In this document: piece after piece, positions 8,123 through 18,241 of the stretch
Numbering within the stretch: the first letter of the stretch is position 1
Layout of the letters: every line of letters starts with the position of its first letter
Source of the DNA: Methylobacterium sp. PvR107
GTDB taxonomy: Bacteria; Pseudomonadota; Alphaproteobacteria; Rhizobiales; Beijerinckiaceae
Length of the DNA stretch: 64,000 bases
Assembly: GCF_017833295.1 (NCBI RefSeq)
Contig: NZ_JAFIBW010000001.1
Coordinates: 4,367,501 to 4,431,500 of the forward strand
Direction of reading: 5' to 3'
The notes under the pieces: model-generated
Seen by the model: only the letters and a program-made list of their open reading frames with translations
The model's database searches: none
What the model was told of the DNA's origin: nothing
Program-made: the position numbers and the translations under genes

Positions 8123-9898
8123 ATGAGCGGCGAGGTCATGACCGGGGCCGAGATGGTCATCCGGGCCTTCCAGGATCAGGGTGTCGATACGCTGTTCGGG
8201 TATCCGGGCGGCGCCGTACTTCCGATCTACGACGCGCTGTTCCACCAGAACGCCGTCAAGCACATCCTCGTCCGCCACGAGCAGGGCGCCGTCCACGCCG
8301 CGGAGGGCTATGCCCGCTCCTCGGGCAAGGTCGGCTGCGTCCTCGTCACCTCGGGCCCCGGCGCCACCAACATCGTCACCGGCCTCACCGACGCGATGCT
8401 GGATTCGATCCCGCTGGTCTGCATCACCGGCCAGGTCCCGACGCACCTGATCGGCACCGACGCGTTCCAGGAATGCGACACGGTCGGCATCACGCGCCAC
8501 TGCACGAAGCACAATTACCTGGTCAAATCGATCGACGACCTGCCGCGCATCCTGCACGAAGCGTTCTACGTGGCGGCGAACGGCCGTCCCGGCCCGGTCG
8601 TCGTCGACCTGCCCAAGGACATCCAGTTCGCCTCCGGCCTCTACGAGCGCCCGGAGATCGCGAGCCACAAGACCTACCGTCCGGCCGTGAAGGGCGATGC
8701 CGACCGGATCCGCGCGGCCGTCGAGCTGATGGCCACCGCGCGCCGGCCGGTCTTCTACACCGGCGGCGGCGTGATCAATTCCGGCCCCGAGGCTTCGCGC
8801 CTGCTGCGCGAGCTCGTCCGCGAGACCGGCTTCCCGGTCACCTCGACCCTGATGGGCCTCGGCGCCTATCCGGGCACGGACGAGAAGTTCCTGGGCATGC
8901 TCGGCATGCACGGGACCTACGAGGCCAACCTCGCGATGCACGAATGCGACGTGATGATCTGCGTCGGCGCCCGGTTCGATGACCGGATCACCGGCCGGCT
9001 CGACGCGTTCTCGCCGTTCTCCAAGAAGATCCACATCGACGTCGACGCCTCCTCGATCAACAAGGTGGTCAAGGTCGATGTCGGGATCGTCGGCGACTGC
9101 GCCTCGGTGCTCGCCGACATGCTGGAGGCATGGCGCGCCCTGCCGTCGCGGCCCGACGTGTCGAACCTCGAGCCCTGGCTGCAGAAGATCAAGACCTGGA
9201 AGGCGCGGGACTGCCTCGCCTACTGGCCGTCGGGCACGATCATCAAGCCGCAATACGCCGTGCAGCGCCTCTACGAGGCCTGCAAGGACCGCGAGACCTA
9301 CATCACCACCGAGGTCGGCCAGCACCAGATGTGGGCCGCCCAGTACTTCAAGTACGACGAGCCGAACCGCTGGATGACTTCCGGCGGCCTCGGCACGATG
9401 GGCTACGGCTTGCCGGCGGCGATCGGCACGCAGCTCGCCCATCCCGGTGGGCTCGTCATCGACATCGCCGGCGAAGCCTCGATCCTGATGAACATGCAGG
9501 AGATGTCGACGGCGGTGCAGTACCGCCTGCCGGTCAAGGTGTTCATCCTCAACAACGAGTACATGGGCATGGTCCGGCAGTGGCAGGAGCTGCTTCACGG
9601 CTCGCGCTACTCGCAGAGCTACTCGGAGAGCCTGCCGGACTTCGTGAAGCTGGCCGAGGCCTACGGCGCCAAGGGCATGCGCTGCGAGAAGCCGGGCGAC
9701 CTCGACGGCGCCATCGCGGAGATGCTCGCCCATGACGGTCCGGTGATCTTCGACTGCATCGTCGACAAGACCGAGAACTGCTTCCCGATGATTCCGTCGG
9801 GCAAGGCGCACAACGAGATGCTCCTGTCCGATTACCTCGGCGAGACCGGCGTCGAACTCGGCGACGTCATCTCCGAGGAAGGCAAGATGCTGGTGTGA
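8123..9898 (+). CDS. ilvI: acetolactate synthase large subunit
   Basis: A 591-residue ThDP/FAD acetohydroxyacid synthase catalytic subunit, making acetolactate or acetohydroxybutyrate for Val, Leu and Ile. It has the N-terminal ThDP-pyrimidine domain with LFGYPGGAVLPIYDAL and catalytic Glu in VRHEQGAVHAAEGYARSSG, the central FAD domain, and the C-terminal ThDP domain with GGLGTMGYGLPAAIG and NNEYMGMVRQWQELL. The Mg-binding motif reads GEASILMN with Glu451, where most family members have Asp. The ATG at 8123 follows GAGGAG; the leader and attenuator lie upstream. The small subunit follows 82 bp downstream. The alternative symbol ilvB is equally used. Confidence 0.96.
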   Translation: MSGEVMTGAEMVIRAFQDQGVDTLFGYPGGAVLPIYDALFHQNAVKHILVRHEQGAVHAAEGYARSSGKVGCVLVTSGPGATNIVTGLTDAMLDSIPLVCITGQVPTHLIGTDAFQECDTVGITRHCTKHNYLVKSIDDLPRILHEAFYVAANGRPGPVVVDLPKDIQFASGLYERPEIASHKTYRPAVKGDADRIRAAVELMATARRPVFYTGGGVINSGPEASRLLRELVRETGFPVTSTLMGLGAYPGTDEKFLGMLGMHGTYEANLAMHECDVMICVGARFDDRITGRLDAFSPFSKKIHIDVDASSINKVVKVDVGIVGDCASVLADMLEAWRALPSRPDVSNLEPWLQKIKTWKARDCLAYWPSGTIIKPQYAVQRLYEACKDRETYITTEVGQHQMWAAQYFKYDEPNRWMTSGGLGTMGYGLPAAIGTQLAHPGGLVIDIAGEASILMNMQEMSTAVQYRLPVKVFILNNEYMGMVRQWQELLHGSRYSQSYSESLPDFVKLAEAYGAKGMRCEKPGDLDGAIAEMLAHDGPVIFDCIVDKTENCFPMIPSGKAHNEMLLSDYLGETGVELGDVISEEGKMLV

Positions 9899-9980
9899 GG
9901 GCGGGCGGCCCGGCGTCACCGCCGGGCCGCGATCCGCCGCTGCGGCGGCGATGGGTCGAACGACGAGGACGAGGCCGGCG

Positions 9981-10523
9981 ATGAACGCGATGAACACCCA
10001 CTACCCCGATGCGGTCCGCGTCGAGCCGGTGAACCGGCACACGCTGGCGGTGATCGTCGACAACGAGCCCGGCGTGCTCGCCCGCATCTCGGGCTTGTTC
10101 TCCGGCCGCGGCTACAACATCGAGAGCCTGACCGTCTCCGAGACCGAGGAGGCGCGCCACATCTCGCGCATCACCATCGTGACCACCGGAACGAACGCGG
10201 TGATCGAGCAGATCAAGGCGCAGCTGGACCGGCTGGTTCCGGTGCACCGGGTGGTGGACCTGACGCTCCAGGGGAACGCCCTCGAGCGCGAGATCTGCCT
10301 CGTGAAGGTGAAGGGCGAGGGCGAGCACCGCAGCGAGGCCCTGCGGCTGGCCGCCGCCTTCGGCGCCAAGACGCTGGACGCCACGCTCAATTCCTTCGTG
10401 TTCGAGCTGACGGGCGCCACCGAGGATGTCGACCGGTTCGTGCGCCTGATGAGCGTGATCGGGCTGGTGGAGATCTGCCGGACCGGCATCTCCGCGATGG
10501 GGCGCGGGGCGGAGCCGCTGTAG
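9981..10523 (+). CDS. ilvH: acetolactate synthase small (regulatory) subunit
   Basis: A 180-residue regulatory subunit that binds the large subunit and confers valine feedback. The N-terminal ACT domain has HTLAVIVDNEPGVLARISG and LFSGRGYNIESLTVSETE. The C-terminal domain contains EICLVKV and ELTGATEDVDRFVRLM. The ATG at 9981 is preceded by GAGGACGAGG; an ATG at 9951 lies too far ahead of the conserved N-terminus. It is expected to be cotranscribed with ilvI under the same attenuator. Confidence 0.95.
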   Translation: MNAMNTHYPDAVRVEPVNRHTLAVIVDNEPGVLARISGLFSGRGYNIESLTVSETEEARHISRITIVTTGTNAVIEQIKAQLDRLVPVHRVVDLTLQGNALEREICLVKVKGEGEHRSEALRLAAAFGAKTLDATLNSFVFELTGATEDVDRFVRLMSVIGLVEICRTGISAMGRGAEPL

Positions 10524-10576
10524 GACTTGCTCCTTCGCCTCAGCTAGGATGCGCCGTCCCCGCAGGAGGCGGAGCG

Positions 10577-10870
10577 ATGGAAGCCAAGGTCATTCGCTAA
10601 GGTGACGACCTCGCCATGCGGCTGAGCAGCGCGGAGGCCGAGGAACGCGGCATCCGCGCGGGCGAGACGGTCGAGATCGTCGCGAAGCGCCCTGTCCCGC
10701 CGGAGCCGCAGCAATGGGCCGGGCGCCGGTACGTCGACGGGCTTCCGGTCTATACGCTCGAGGACATGGTCGCCGAGATGCGCCGTCTGGGCCCGGATTT
10801 CGAGCCGCCGACCGTGGATTGGGAGCCGGATGTCGGCTCCGAGATCATCGATGACGACGCCCCCCGCTGA
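10577..10870 (+). pseudogene. MazE/AbrB-type antitoxin with an early stop codon
   Basis: A strong ribosome site (AGGAGGCGGAG) precedes an ATG at 10577 that opens MEAKVIR, then a TAA at 10598-10600, then continues in the same frame as GDDLAMRLSSAEAEERGIRAG and on to 10870. The segments on both sides of the stop together form the typical swapped-hairpin AbrB/MazE N-terminus, so the stop is a lesion within a formerly continuous gene. An ATG at 10616 could restart but would lose the first half of the DNA-binding hairpin. The C-terminal part (EDMVAEMRRLG...DWEPDVGSEIIDDD) is the toxin-binding type of tail. It overlaps the toxin remnant by 20 bp. Confidence 0.75.
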
Positions 10871-11135
10871 GCCATTGCTTCAGGCCGGCGATTCGATCCG
10901 CGTCAAATTCGGTCCTGTCCGCGGGACTGAACACGTCTGCCCGATTACGAGCAACATCGAACCATGACCGACGAAGGTCATGCTTCCGGTCGGAATGACT
11001 GTCGCAGGCGCGGTGTTGACGGATCAGATCCGGTCCCTGGATCAGCGGGCGCGCATTCTGAGGCGCGTCGGCGTCGCGCCGGGCGCTGATATCGCCGAAG
11101 ACCGGCATCAGATCGCGAAACTGCTCGGGCTTTGA
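10851..11135 (+). pseudogene. MazF/PemK-type toxin remnant with internal deletion and stop
   Basis: An ATG at 10851, overlapping the antitoxin 3' end, opens a frame with LLQAGDSIRVKFGPVRGTEH, the start of a MazF/PemK endoribonuclease. It jumps directly to VCPITSNIEP, leaving out roughly 30 residues that normally lie between (estimated from the family). A TGA at 10965-10967 stands where TGG (Trp) is expected. The same frame then continues PTKVMLP...AGAVLTDQIRSLDQRARIL and ends at 11135. A truncated 38-residue product could not form the active SH3-like barrel. Confidence 0.75.
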
Positions 11136-11159
11136 TGCCGGACGGCGTATAGCAGTGGC

Positions 11160-11804
11160 ATGACCGCCCGCACCCTCTACTACGCCCCCGGCGCCTGCTC
11201 GCTCGCCGCCCACATTATCCTGGAGGAATCCGGGCTGCCCTACGAGGGCATCAAGCTCGACCTCGCCGCGGGCGACCAGCGCCGGCCCGAATACCTCGCG
11301 ATCAACGATCGCGGCCGCGTGCCGGCGCTGACCGAGGACGGCTGGGTGCTCACCGAGTGCGCGGCCATCATGCGCCACGTCGCCCGTCAGGTGCCGGAGA
11401 CGGCTCTGTGGCCCGCCGACCTGCGGGAGCAGGCCGCCGCGGACGAGTGGCTCGGCTGGCTCGCCTGCAACCACCACGTGACCTACGCGCATGTCCGCCG
11501 TCCGGAGCGCTACACCGAGGATGAGGACGCGTTCGAAGGCATCAAGAGCAAGGCGGCCAACACCTACGCGGATCTCGCCACCATGACCGAGGTGCGACTC
11601 TCGCAAGGCGGCTGGGCGGTGGGTGACCGGTTCTCCGTCGTCGACGCCTACCTGATGGTCTTCTGGTTCTGGGCCAACGGCCCGGTTCTCCGGTTTGACA
11701 TGGCCGGCCGTTTCCCGGCCTGGACCGCCCATGCCCGCCGCGTTGCCGAGCGCCCCGCCGTCCAGGCCGTCTTCGCCCGCGAGGGACTGCCGCTCCCGCG
11801 CTGA
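11160..11804 (+). CDS. glutathione S-transferase family protein
   Basis: A 214-residue soluble GST. The N-terminal thioredoxin-fold half starts LYYAPGACSLAAHIILEESG, with Ser14 in the position used by beta-class enzymes, and contains the cis-Pro segment GRVPAL and the glutathione gamma-Glu site LTECAAIMRHVA. The C-terminal helical half contains FSVVDAYLMVFWFW. It starts 24 bp after the dead toxin gene and precedes the TetR gene. The substrate is unknown. Confidence 0.88.
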   Translation: MTARTLYYAPGACSLAAHIILEESGLPYEGIKLDLAAGDQRRPEYLAINDRGRVPALTEDGWVLTECAAIMRHVARQVPETALWPADLREQAAADEWLGWLACNHHVTYAHVRRPERYTEDEDAFEGIKSKAANTYADLATMTEVRLSQGGWAVGDRFSVVDAYLMVFWFWANGPVLRFDMAGRFPAWTAHARRVAERPAVQAVFAREGLPLPR

Positions 11805-11855
11805 CGCGTCCCGGTCGCTGCACCCCCTTGCCGCGGCCGTCGAAACGGCCTAATG

Positions 11856-11875
11856 ACCGTACCGTACGGTACGGT
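11856..11875. promoter_or_regulatory. perfect 20-bp palindrome, likely TetR operator
   Basis: ACCGTACCGTACGGTACGGT is a perfect palindrome of two tandem ACCGT/ACGGT half-sites, ending 12 bp before the ATG of the TetR-family gene. Position and symmetry fit an autoregulatory operator. If the TetR gene is cotranscribed with ilvC (12-bp gap), the site would also affect ilvC. Confidence 0.75.
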
Positions 11876-11887
11876 ACACCATTTGAG

Positions 11888-12544
11888 ATGATGCAGTCCA
11901 GCGCCACAGCAGAGCAGGACGCGCCGTCGGCACGCCAGCAGGCGGTGCTGGACGCCGTGCTCGGCCTCATGGTCGAGGACGGCGAGCAGGTCACCATGGA
12001 CGCCGTCGCGCGTCGGGCGAGCTGCTCGAAGGAAACCCTCTACAAGTGGTTCGGCGACCGGGACGGGTTGCTGACCGCGACGGTGCGTTGGCAGGCCTCC
12101 CGGGTCCATGCCGGGCACGACGCCGCGCAGGTGCTCGACGGCGAGACCCTGCGGGAGCGCCTGCAGGACTTCGCCGTGACGTGGCTGGAGGTCATCACCG
12201 GTCCGACCTCGGTGGCGCTGAACCGCATCGCCATCGCCCATGCAGGCTCGCGCAAGAGCAACCTCGGCGGCATCGTCCTGGCGAACGGGCGCTTCGCCAT
12301 CGGCGAGCGGGTGAAGCCCGTGCTGGAGGCGGGCCGCGCCGCCGGCCTGCTCACCTTCGCCGACAGCGAGGCCGCCTTCCGCACCTTCTTCGGCCTCGTC
12401 GGCCGGGATATCCAGATTCGCCTTCTGCTCGGCGAGACCCTCGACCTCGACGGGGCCGGGATCCGGCGCGACGCGGGCCGCGCCGTCGAGCAGTTCCTGG
12501 CCCTCTACGGCCGGGCCAAACCCGACCCGAAGCACCAAGTTTAA
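11888..12544 (+). CDS. TetR/AcrR family transcriptional regulator
   Basis: A 218-residue regulator. The N-terminal helix-turn-helix spans about residues 15-60, with GEQVTMDAVARRASCSKETLYKWFGDR reading as a classic TetR recognition helix; the remaining helical domain should bind an effector. The double ATG at 11888/11891 was chosen because the perfect palindrome at 11856-11875 must lie in the promoter; an earlier start at 11828 would place it inside the gene. ilvC starts only 12 bp after the stop, an unusual partner that suggests cotranscription and perhaps control of branched-chain synthesis. Confidence 0.88.
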   Translation: MMQSSATAEQDAPSARQQAVLDAVLGLMVEDGEQVTMDAVARRASCSKETLYKWFGDRDGLLTATVRWQASRVHAGHDAAQVLDGETLRERLQDFAVTWLEVITGPTSVALNRIAIAHAGSRKSNLGGIVLANGRFAIGERVKPVLEAGRAAGLLTFADSEAAFRTFFGLVGRDIQIRLLLGETLDLDGAGIRRDAGRAVEQFLALYGRAKPDPKHQV

Positions 12545-13576
<1,032 letters not shown>

Positions 13577-13588
13577 TTGCTTCGGATC

Positions 13589-13615
13589 GCGCGGCCGGGC
13601 TCTGCTCGGCCGCGC
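13589..13615 (+). terminator. hairpin downstream of ilvC
   Basis: GCGCGGCCG (13589-13597) pairs perfectly with CGGCCGCGC (13607-13615) around a 9-nt loop, 13 bp after the ilvC stop codon. There is no T tract, so it may be a Rho-independent-like or mRNA-stabilising hairpin rather than a full terminator. Confidence 0.45.
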
Positions 13616-13742
13616 CCGGGGGCCGGTCGCGCGGAGGCGTGGCCGGCCCTTCGCGTTCCGGGTTGCCCGACATGGGGCGTCCCGGCCATAAGCCCGCCAG
13701 CGGTCCCGCGCGTACGAGGACCGGCCAGCGGAGAGGACACCC

Positions 13743-14396
13743 ATGGCATCGCTCTATTCCGACGCGCACCGGGCGCTGCAGGAGGAGTTCGGCACCACCA
13801 AGCTTGCCGTGCGGCTCGACGAGGACTGGGTCCACGAGACCGTCCAGCCGGACGAGGCCGCCTTCATCGGCTCCCGCGACATGTTCTTCCTCTCGACCGT
13901 CGACCCGGACGGGATGCCGACGGTCTCCTACAAGGGCGGCCCCACGGGCTTCGTGAAGGTGCTCGACCCCAGCACGCTGGTGTTCCCGGGCTTCGACGGC
14001 AACGGCATGTTCTACTCGATGGGCAACATCGAGGGGCAGGCCAAGGTCGGCCTGCTGTTCATCGACTTCGAGACGCCCCATCGCATCCGCGTGCAAGGCC
14101 ACGCGACGCTGTTGCGCGACGACGCCCTGATGGCCGCGTACACCGAGGCCAAGTACCTCGTGAAGGTCGCGGTGACGAAGATCTGGATCAACTGCCCGCG
14201 CTACATCCACCAGTATCAGAAGCTCGAGCAGAACAAGTACGTGCCGCGGCCCGGCCGCGAGACGCCGCTGGCCGCCTGGAAGCGTCTGGACCTCGCGGGC
14301 GACGTGATCAGCGACGAAGACAAGGCGCGGGTCGCCCGGGAGGGTAAGCTGGAGGTCTCGGAGTACGAGGCGCTGGTCGCCCGCGGCGAGGCCTGA
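13743..14396 (+). CDS. pyridoxamine 5'-phosphate oxidase-like flavin-binding protein
   Basis: A 217-residue FMN-binding split-barrel protein. The barrel contains ETVQPDEAAFIGSRDMFFLSTVDPDGMPTVSYKGGPTGF (read in parts, residues 36-76), followed by TLVFPGFDGNGMFYSMGNI and VGLLFIDFETPHRIRVQGHA, the usual order of this family. The C-terminal part carries WINCPRYIHQY, found in the longer members annotated as PNPOx-related. The specific substrate is unknown; true pyridoxamine-phosphate oxidase activity is not implied. The ribosome site is AGAGGA. Confidence 0.82.
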   Translation: MASLYSDAHRALQEEFGTTKLAVRLDEDWVHETVQPDEAAFIGSRDMFFLSTVDPDGMPTVSYKGGPTGFVKVLDPSTLVFPGFDGNGMFYSMGNIEGQAKVGLLFIDFETPHRIRVQGHATLLRDDALMAAYTEAKYLVKVAVTKIWINCPRYIHQYQKLEQNKYVPRPGRETPLAAWKRLDLAGDVISDEDKARVAREGKLEVSEYEALVARGEA

Positions 14397-14405
14397 CAGC
14401 CCTTT

Positions 14406-14436
14406 GCCGGCCGCCCCGCGAAATGGGGCGGCCGGC
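14406..14436 (+). terminator. 12-bp perfect hairpin after the flavoprotein gene
   Basis: GCCGGCCGCCCC (14406-14417) pairs perfectly with GGGGCGGCCGGC (14425-14436) around GCGAAAT, 10 bp after the stop codon. No T run follows. It most likely ends or protects the upstream transcript. Confidence 0.5.
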
Positions 14437-14635
14437 GGGCGCTCGATATGCCGGGAATTCAATCTTCGGCGCATAAGTTGATACCAAGTAGATATACGCA
14501 GCGCTTCATATTGATGTAGCGATATAATCGCGATTGATTGCGGTTGGGTTCAAAATTTCTTGACGATGCGAGCGGGTGGCCGCTAGATTTCCTGAAAATC
14601 TGGTCGGGCACATCCTTGCGCGGATCGTAAAGAAC

Positions 14636-16711
14636 ATGCTTTCGCTGCCCCTGCGTGTCGCCGTTATCTGTAGCATCCTGATCGCTGCGGTTTTCGCGGG
14701 AGGGATGACTTTTCTTGCCCGTCGAATCAACGCTTCCTTCGAGGAGCAGGCGGCCAAGATGCAGTCGGAGACTCTGTCGAACGAGGCGCGCGAGGTCCGG
14801 TTTCGCCTCGCGGTCGCGGCCAAGACCGCCGAGAGCATCGCGGCCTCCGCCTCAGCCCTGCGCGCCCGCGGCATTCAGGACCGTGAGGTCTACGATGCGA
14901 TGCTGCGCGAGCTTCTGCGCGCCAACCCCAGCCTGATCGCGACCTGGACGGGCTGGGAGCCGGATGCCCTGGACGGGCGCGACAGCGCGTTCGCCGGCAC
15001 GGCCTCCTCGGACGCGAGCGGCCGCTTCATGCCCTACTGGAATCGCGGCAGCGGCACGATCAAGCGGGAGGTTCTCACCGGATACGAGGCCGAGCCGGAC
15101 GGCGCCTATTACCTTCAGCCGAAGAAGCTGAACCGCTTGGTGGCCATCGAACCCTACATCTACAAGGTGGCCGGGAAGGACGTCGTCATGATGTCCTTCG
15201 GCGCGCCGATCAGCGTGGACGGCACGTATCGCGGCACCGCCGGCGTCGACATCGACCTCGGATCCCTGAATACCGCCTTCGGCGCGGTGAAGCCGTTCGG
15301 GACCGGCTACCTGGCCGTTGTCTCGGCAAGCGGAACGACCGTCGCGCATCCGACCGGCGCGGCGGCCGGGAAGCCGATGCACGGCTTCGACGCGTCGGCA
15401 GCCGACGCGGCCAGGCAGGCGATCGCAGCGGGCGCCGTGGTGGTGACCGATGCGCCGGGTCCGGATGGGGCGCCGTGGCGGTACATGGCGCAGCATATCC
15501 AGGCGGGTGAGACGCCCGACCGCTGGGCCATCGTGGTCGCGGTGCCGGTGGCGACGCTCACGGCCGCCGCCGATCAGGCGCGCGCCAGGCTGATCGGCAT
15601 CGCGGTCCTCTGCGTGCTGATCGGCTGCGCGCTCGTCTTCGGTGCGCTGCACCGCCTCGTCGGAAAGCCGGTCCGCGCGCTCGGCAGGACCATCGGCGAC
15701 ATGGCCGCGGGCGATTACGGGGCGGACGTGCCCGAGGCTCGGCGCCGCGACGAGGTCGGGCTGGTCGGGCGGGCCGTCCTGAAGCTGCGCGACGGTCTCC
15801 GGGCGCAGGCGGAGGCCGACACGCAGGCGCGGGCTTCTGCCCAGGCCGCCGCCGACCGGGAGCGCAAGCGGGTGACGGCGGATCTGGCGAACACCTTCGA
15901 GCAGGCGGTCGGCGGCATCGTCGAGACGGTCACGAACGCGGCCACCGAGCTGTAGGCCACGGCCCGGGCGTTGGCCGCCACGGCGTCGGAGACCGCCGGC
16001 CAGTCGACCACCGTGGCGGCCGGAGCCGAGGAGGCCGCCGCCAACGTCCGGGCCGCGGCCTCGGCGGCCGAGGAGCTCGGCAGCTCCGTGCAGGAGATCG
16101 GGCGTCAGGTCCAGGGCTCCGCGCAGCTCGCGCGGGCCGCGGCCGACGAGGCCGGGCGCACGGTGCGGCTGGTCGAGGATCTGAGTGCGGCCGTGATGAA
16201 GATCGGGGACGTGGTGGCGCTGATCAGCGGCATCGCGGGCCAGACCAACCTGCTGGCCCTCAACGCCACCATCGAGGCGGCCCGTGCCGGCGAGGCCGGA
16301 CGGGGCTTCGCGGTCGTGGCCGCCGAGGTGAAGGCACTGGCCGAACAGACCGCGCGGGCCACCGAGGAGATCGCGGGCCAGATCGCCCGCGTGCAGGCCT
16401 CGACCGCGCAGGCGGCCTCGGCGATCGGCAGCATCACGACGCGCGTCGACGAGATCAGCGGCGTGGCCACGACGATCGCGGCCGCGGTCGAGCAGCAGGG
16501 TACGGCGACCCAGGAGATCGTCCGCAACGTGACCCAGGCCGCCGCCGGCACGGGCGAGGTGACGACGAACATCGCCCACGTGGCCGAAGCCGCCGACATG
16601 ACCGGCTCGGCCGCGGGCCAGGTGCTGGACTCGTCCGCGAACCTGTCGCAGCAATCCGAGCACCTCCGGGCGGAGGTCAGCCGCTTCCTCGGAACGGTGC
16701 GCGCGGCCTGA
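14636..16711 (+). pseudogene. methyl-accepting chemotaxis protein interrupted by an amber codon
   Basis: One continuous frame encodes a membrane chemoreceptor of about 691 residues except for a TAG at 15953-15955. Before the stop: an N-terminal membrane helix (residues 5-27), a dCache-type periplasmic sensor (LVAIEPYIYKVAGKDVVMMSFG, GVDIDLGSL), a second helix around residues 318-340, a HAMP domain, and the start of the signalling helix ending ATEL. After it: [12 protein letters not shown], then the intact hairpin tip [20 protein letters not shown]. Related receptors have Gln (CAG) at the stop position, so a single C-to-T change explains it. The first fragment lacks the CheA/CheW tip. Start at 14636 avoids an unsupported GTG at 14576. 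Confidence 0.85.
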
Positions 16712-16734
16712 GGACCACCGGGCCGTCCTGCGCG

Positions 16735-17517
16735 CTACGGGGCTTTTCGGGCGACGATGAACACCCGCGGGAAGGCGAGCAGGCGCTGCCCGTCGCTGCG
16801 CGGCGTGTAGGCGGCGTCGATCGCGCAGGTATAGGCCGCCAGGAAGCCGGCCTTCTCCCCGGGCGCCAGCGGATCGAGGAAGGGCCGGAGCCCCGTGGCG
16901 CTCACCCAGTCCACGATGGCGGCCGCATCCGCCATCCTATGGTGATAGGCGGTGCGCCAGACATCGACCTCGGCGGCCAATGGCGCCAGCAGGTCGTAGT
17001 AGGCTGCGGGCTCTAGCATGCGGCCGAGGCGGCCGGCCACGGCCGGGTCGCCGATCGTTGCCGCCCAGGGGCCGGCCGCCGCGACTTCGCGCATCAGTCG
17101 GTGGGTGGGCTCGGCGAGGTTGTCGGGCATCTGCACGGCGAGCACCCCGCCCGGGGCGAGAAGTCCGAACAGCCGCGGCAGCAGAGTCGCGTGGTCCGGC
17201 AGCCATTGCAGGACGGCGTTGGCGTAGATCAGGTCGGGGGCGCGCTCCGGCACCCAGGTGGCGGCATCGGCCAGCGCGAAGGACAGGCCCGGCAGGCGGG
17301 CGCTGGCGCTCTCCAGCATGGCGGGGGATGTGTCGAGGCCGATCACCTCCGCGTCGGGGAAGCGCGCCGCGATCAGCGCGGTGGAATTGCCCGGCCCGCA
17401 GCCGAGATCGACGGCCAGACGCGGCGCGTCGAGGGGCACGCGCGCGAGGAGCTCGGCCGCCGGCCGCGTCCGCTCGTCCTCGAAGCGGGTGTAGAGGGCG
17501 GGGTTCCAGTCGGCCAT
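16735..17517 (-). CDS. tam: trans-aconitate 2-methyltransferase-like SAM methyltransferase
   Basis: A 260-residue class I SAM-dependent methyltransferase closely matching Tam, which methylates trans-aconitate, an inhibitor of aconitase. Motif I is VDLGCGPGNSTALI near residue 35, followed by GLDTSPAML, the DLIYANAVLQWLPDH segment, LAPGGVLAVQMPDN, and the C-terminal FPRVFIVARK. The ATG at 17517 begins the conserved MADWNP N-terminus. It is third in a minus-strand run trpS-HAD-tam with short gaps. Confidence 0.88.
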   Translation of the reverse strand: MADWNPALYTRFEDERTRPAAELLARVPLDAPRLAVDLGCGPGNSTALIAARFPDAEVIGLDTSPAMLESASARLPGLSFALADAATWVPERAPDLIYANAVLQWLPDHATLLPRLFGLLAPGGVLAVQMPDNLAEPTHRLMREVAAAGPWAATIGDPAVAGRLGRMLEPAAYYDLLAPLAAEVDVWRTAYHHRMADAAAIVDWVSATGLRPFLDPLAPGEKAGFLAAYTCAIDAAYTPRSDGQRLLAFPRVFIVARKAP

Positions 17518-17539
17518 GGCAACCCTCCGTCGGTCCCGT

Positions 17540-18241
17540 TCAGCAGCCGAGCTGGTCGGCGAGATCCGCGAGGTCTCGCGCCGCGTGCGTGACCGGCACC
17601 GTCGGCGCGGTCTCGCCGCCGGCCGGCCCGTGCTCGTGCGGCCGGGCGACATGCGCGGTGGACAATCCGTGGCTCGCGGCCGCCGCGAGATCGTTCGAAT
17701 GGGCGGCGACCATCATGGTCTCTCCCGCCGCGAAGCCGAACGCCGCGATCGCGTCGCGGTAGAGCGCCGGCTTCGGCTTGTAGTCGCGGGAATAGCCGGC
17801 GCCGAGCACCGCGTCGAAGATCAGCCCGTTGCGGCGGGCGAGGTCGGCCATCAGCCGGACATGCCCGTTCGAATTCGGCGCAAGGAGGTGTTTTTCGCGT
17901 AGTCGCCGCATCGCGTCCGGCACCTCGGGCCACGCGTCGAGCCGGTGCCAGGCCTGGACCAGCTCGCGCTGCACGGCCTCGGATACGCCCGCGATGCCGA
18001 ACTGCGCCAGCACGTCGGGCAGCGATTCGGCCTGGAGCGTGTCGAGGTCGACGAAGGGCCGCGCGCCGGAGCGCACCGTCTCCATCGAGGGATTGTACCG
18101 GGCGCGCCACGCATCCGCGAAGGCGCCGGCATCGAGGCCCGGCGCGACGGGCGCGAGCAGCCGCGCCACCTCGCGGGCAACGCCGGAGCGCCAGTCGACC
18201 AGCGTACCGAAGACGTCGAAGACCAGCGCCCGGACGGTCAT
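17540..18241 (-). CDS. HAD family type II haloacid dehalogenase-like hydrolase
   Basis: A 233-residue HAD hydrolase of the (S)-2-haloacid dehalogenase type. The nucleophile Asp is in [15 protein letters not shown], motif II is [20 protein letters not shown], the motif III Lys is in [16 protein letters not shown], and motif IV is [18 protein letters not shown]. These fit cleavage of a carbon-halogen bond or a phosphate ester; the substrate cannot be decided. Its ATG overlaps the trpS stop by 4 bp (ATGA), implying translational coupling. Confidence 0.86.
   Translation of the reverse strand: MTVRALVFDVFGTLVDWRSGVAREVARLLAPVAPGLDAGAFADAWRARYNPSMETVRSGARPFVDLDTLQAESLPDVLAQFGIAGVSEAVQRELVQAWHRLDAWPEVPDAMRRLREKHLLAPNSNGHVRLMADLARRNGLIFDAVLGAGYSRDYKPKPALYRDAIAAFGFAAGETMMVAAHSNDLAAAASHGLSTAHVARPHEHGPAGGETAPTVPVTHAARDLADLADQLGC

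Noticed and set aside
7901..9997. A 698-codon minus-strand open frame over ilvI
   Set aside because: Antisense of a well-defined acetolactate synthase; composition is Asp/Arg/His-rich with no recognisable domain.
10577..10600. A complete 7-residue peptide gene before the MazE frame
   Set aside because: The frame continues without interruption into AbrB/MazE homology after the stop, so a nonsense lesion is the simpler reading.
13589..14436. The two GC-rich hairpins as certain intrinsic terminators
   Set aside because: Neither has a T tract; they are listed only as possible terminators.
14506..14635. TATAAT at 14523-14528 as the chemoreceptor promoter
   Set aside because: No -35 element at suitable spacing could be identified; the match may be chance in an AT-rich patch.
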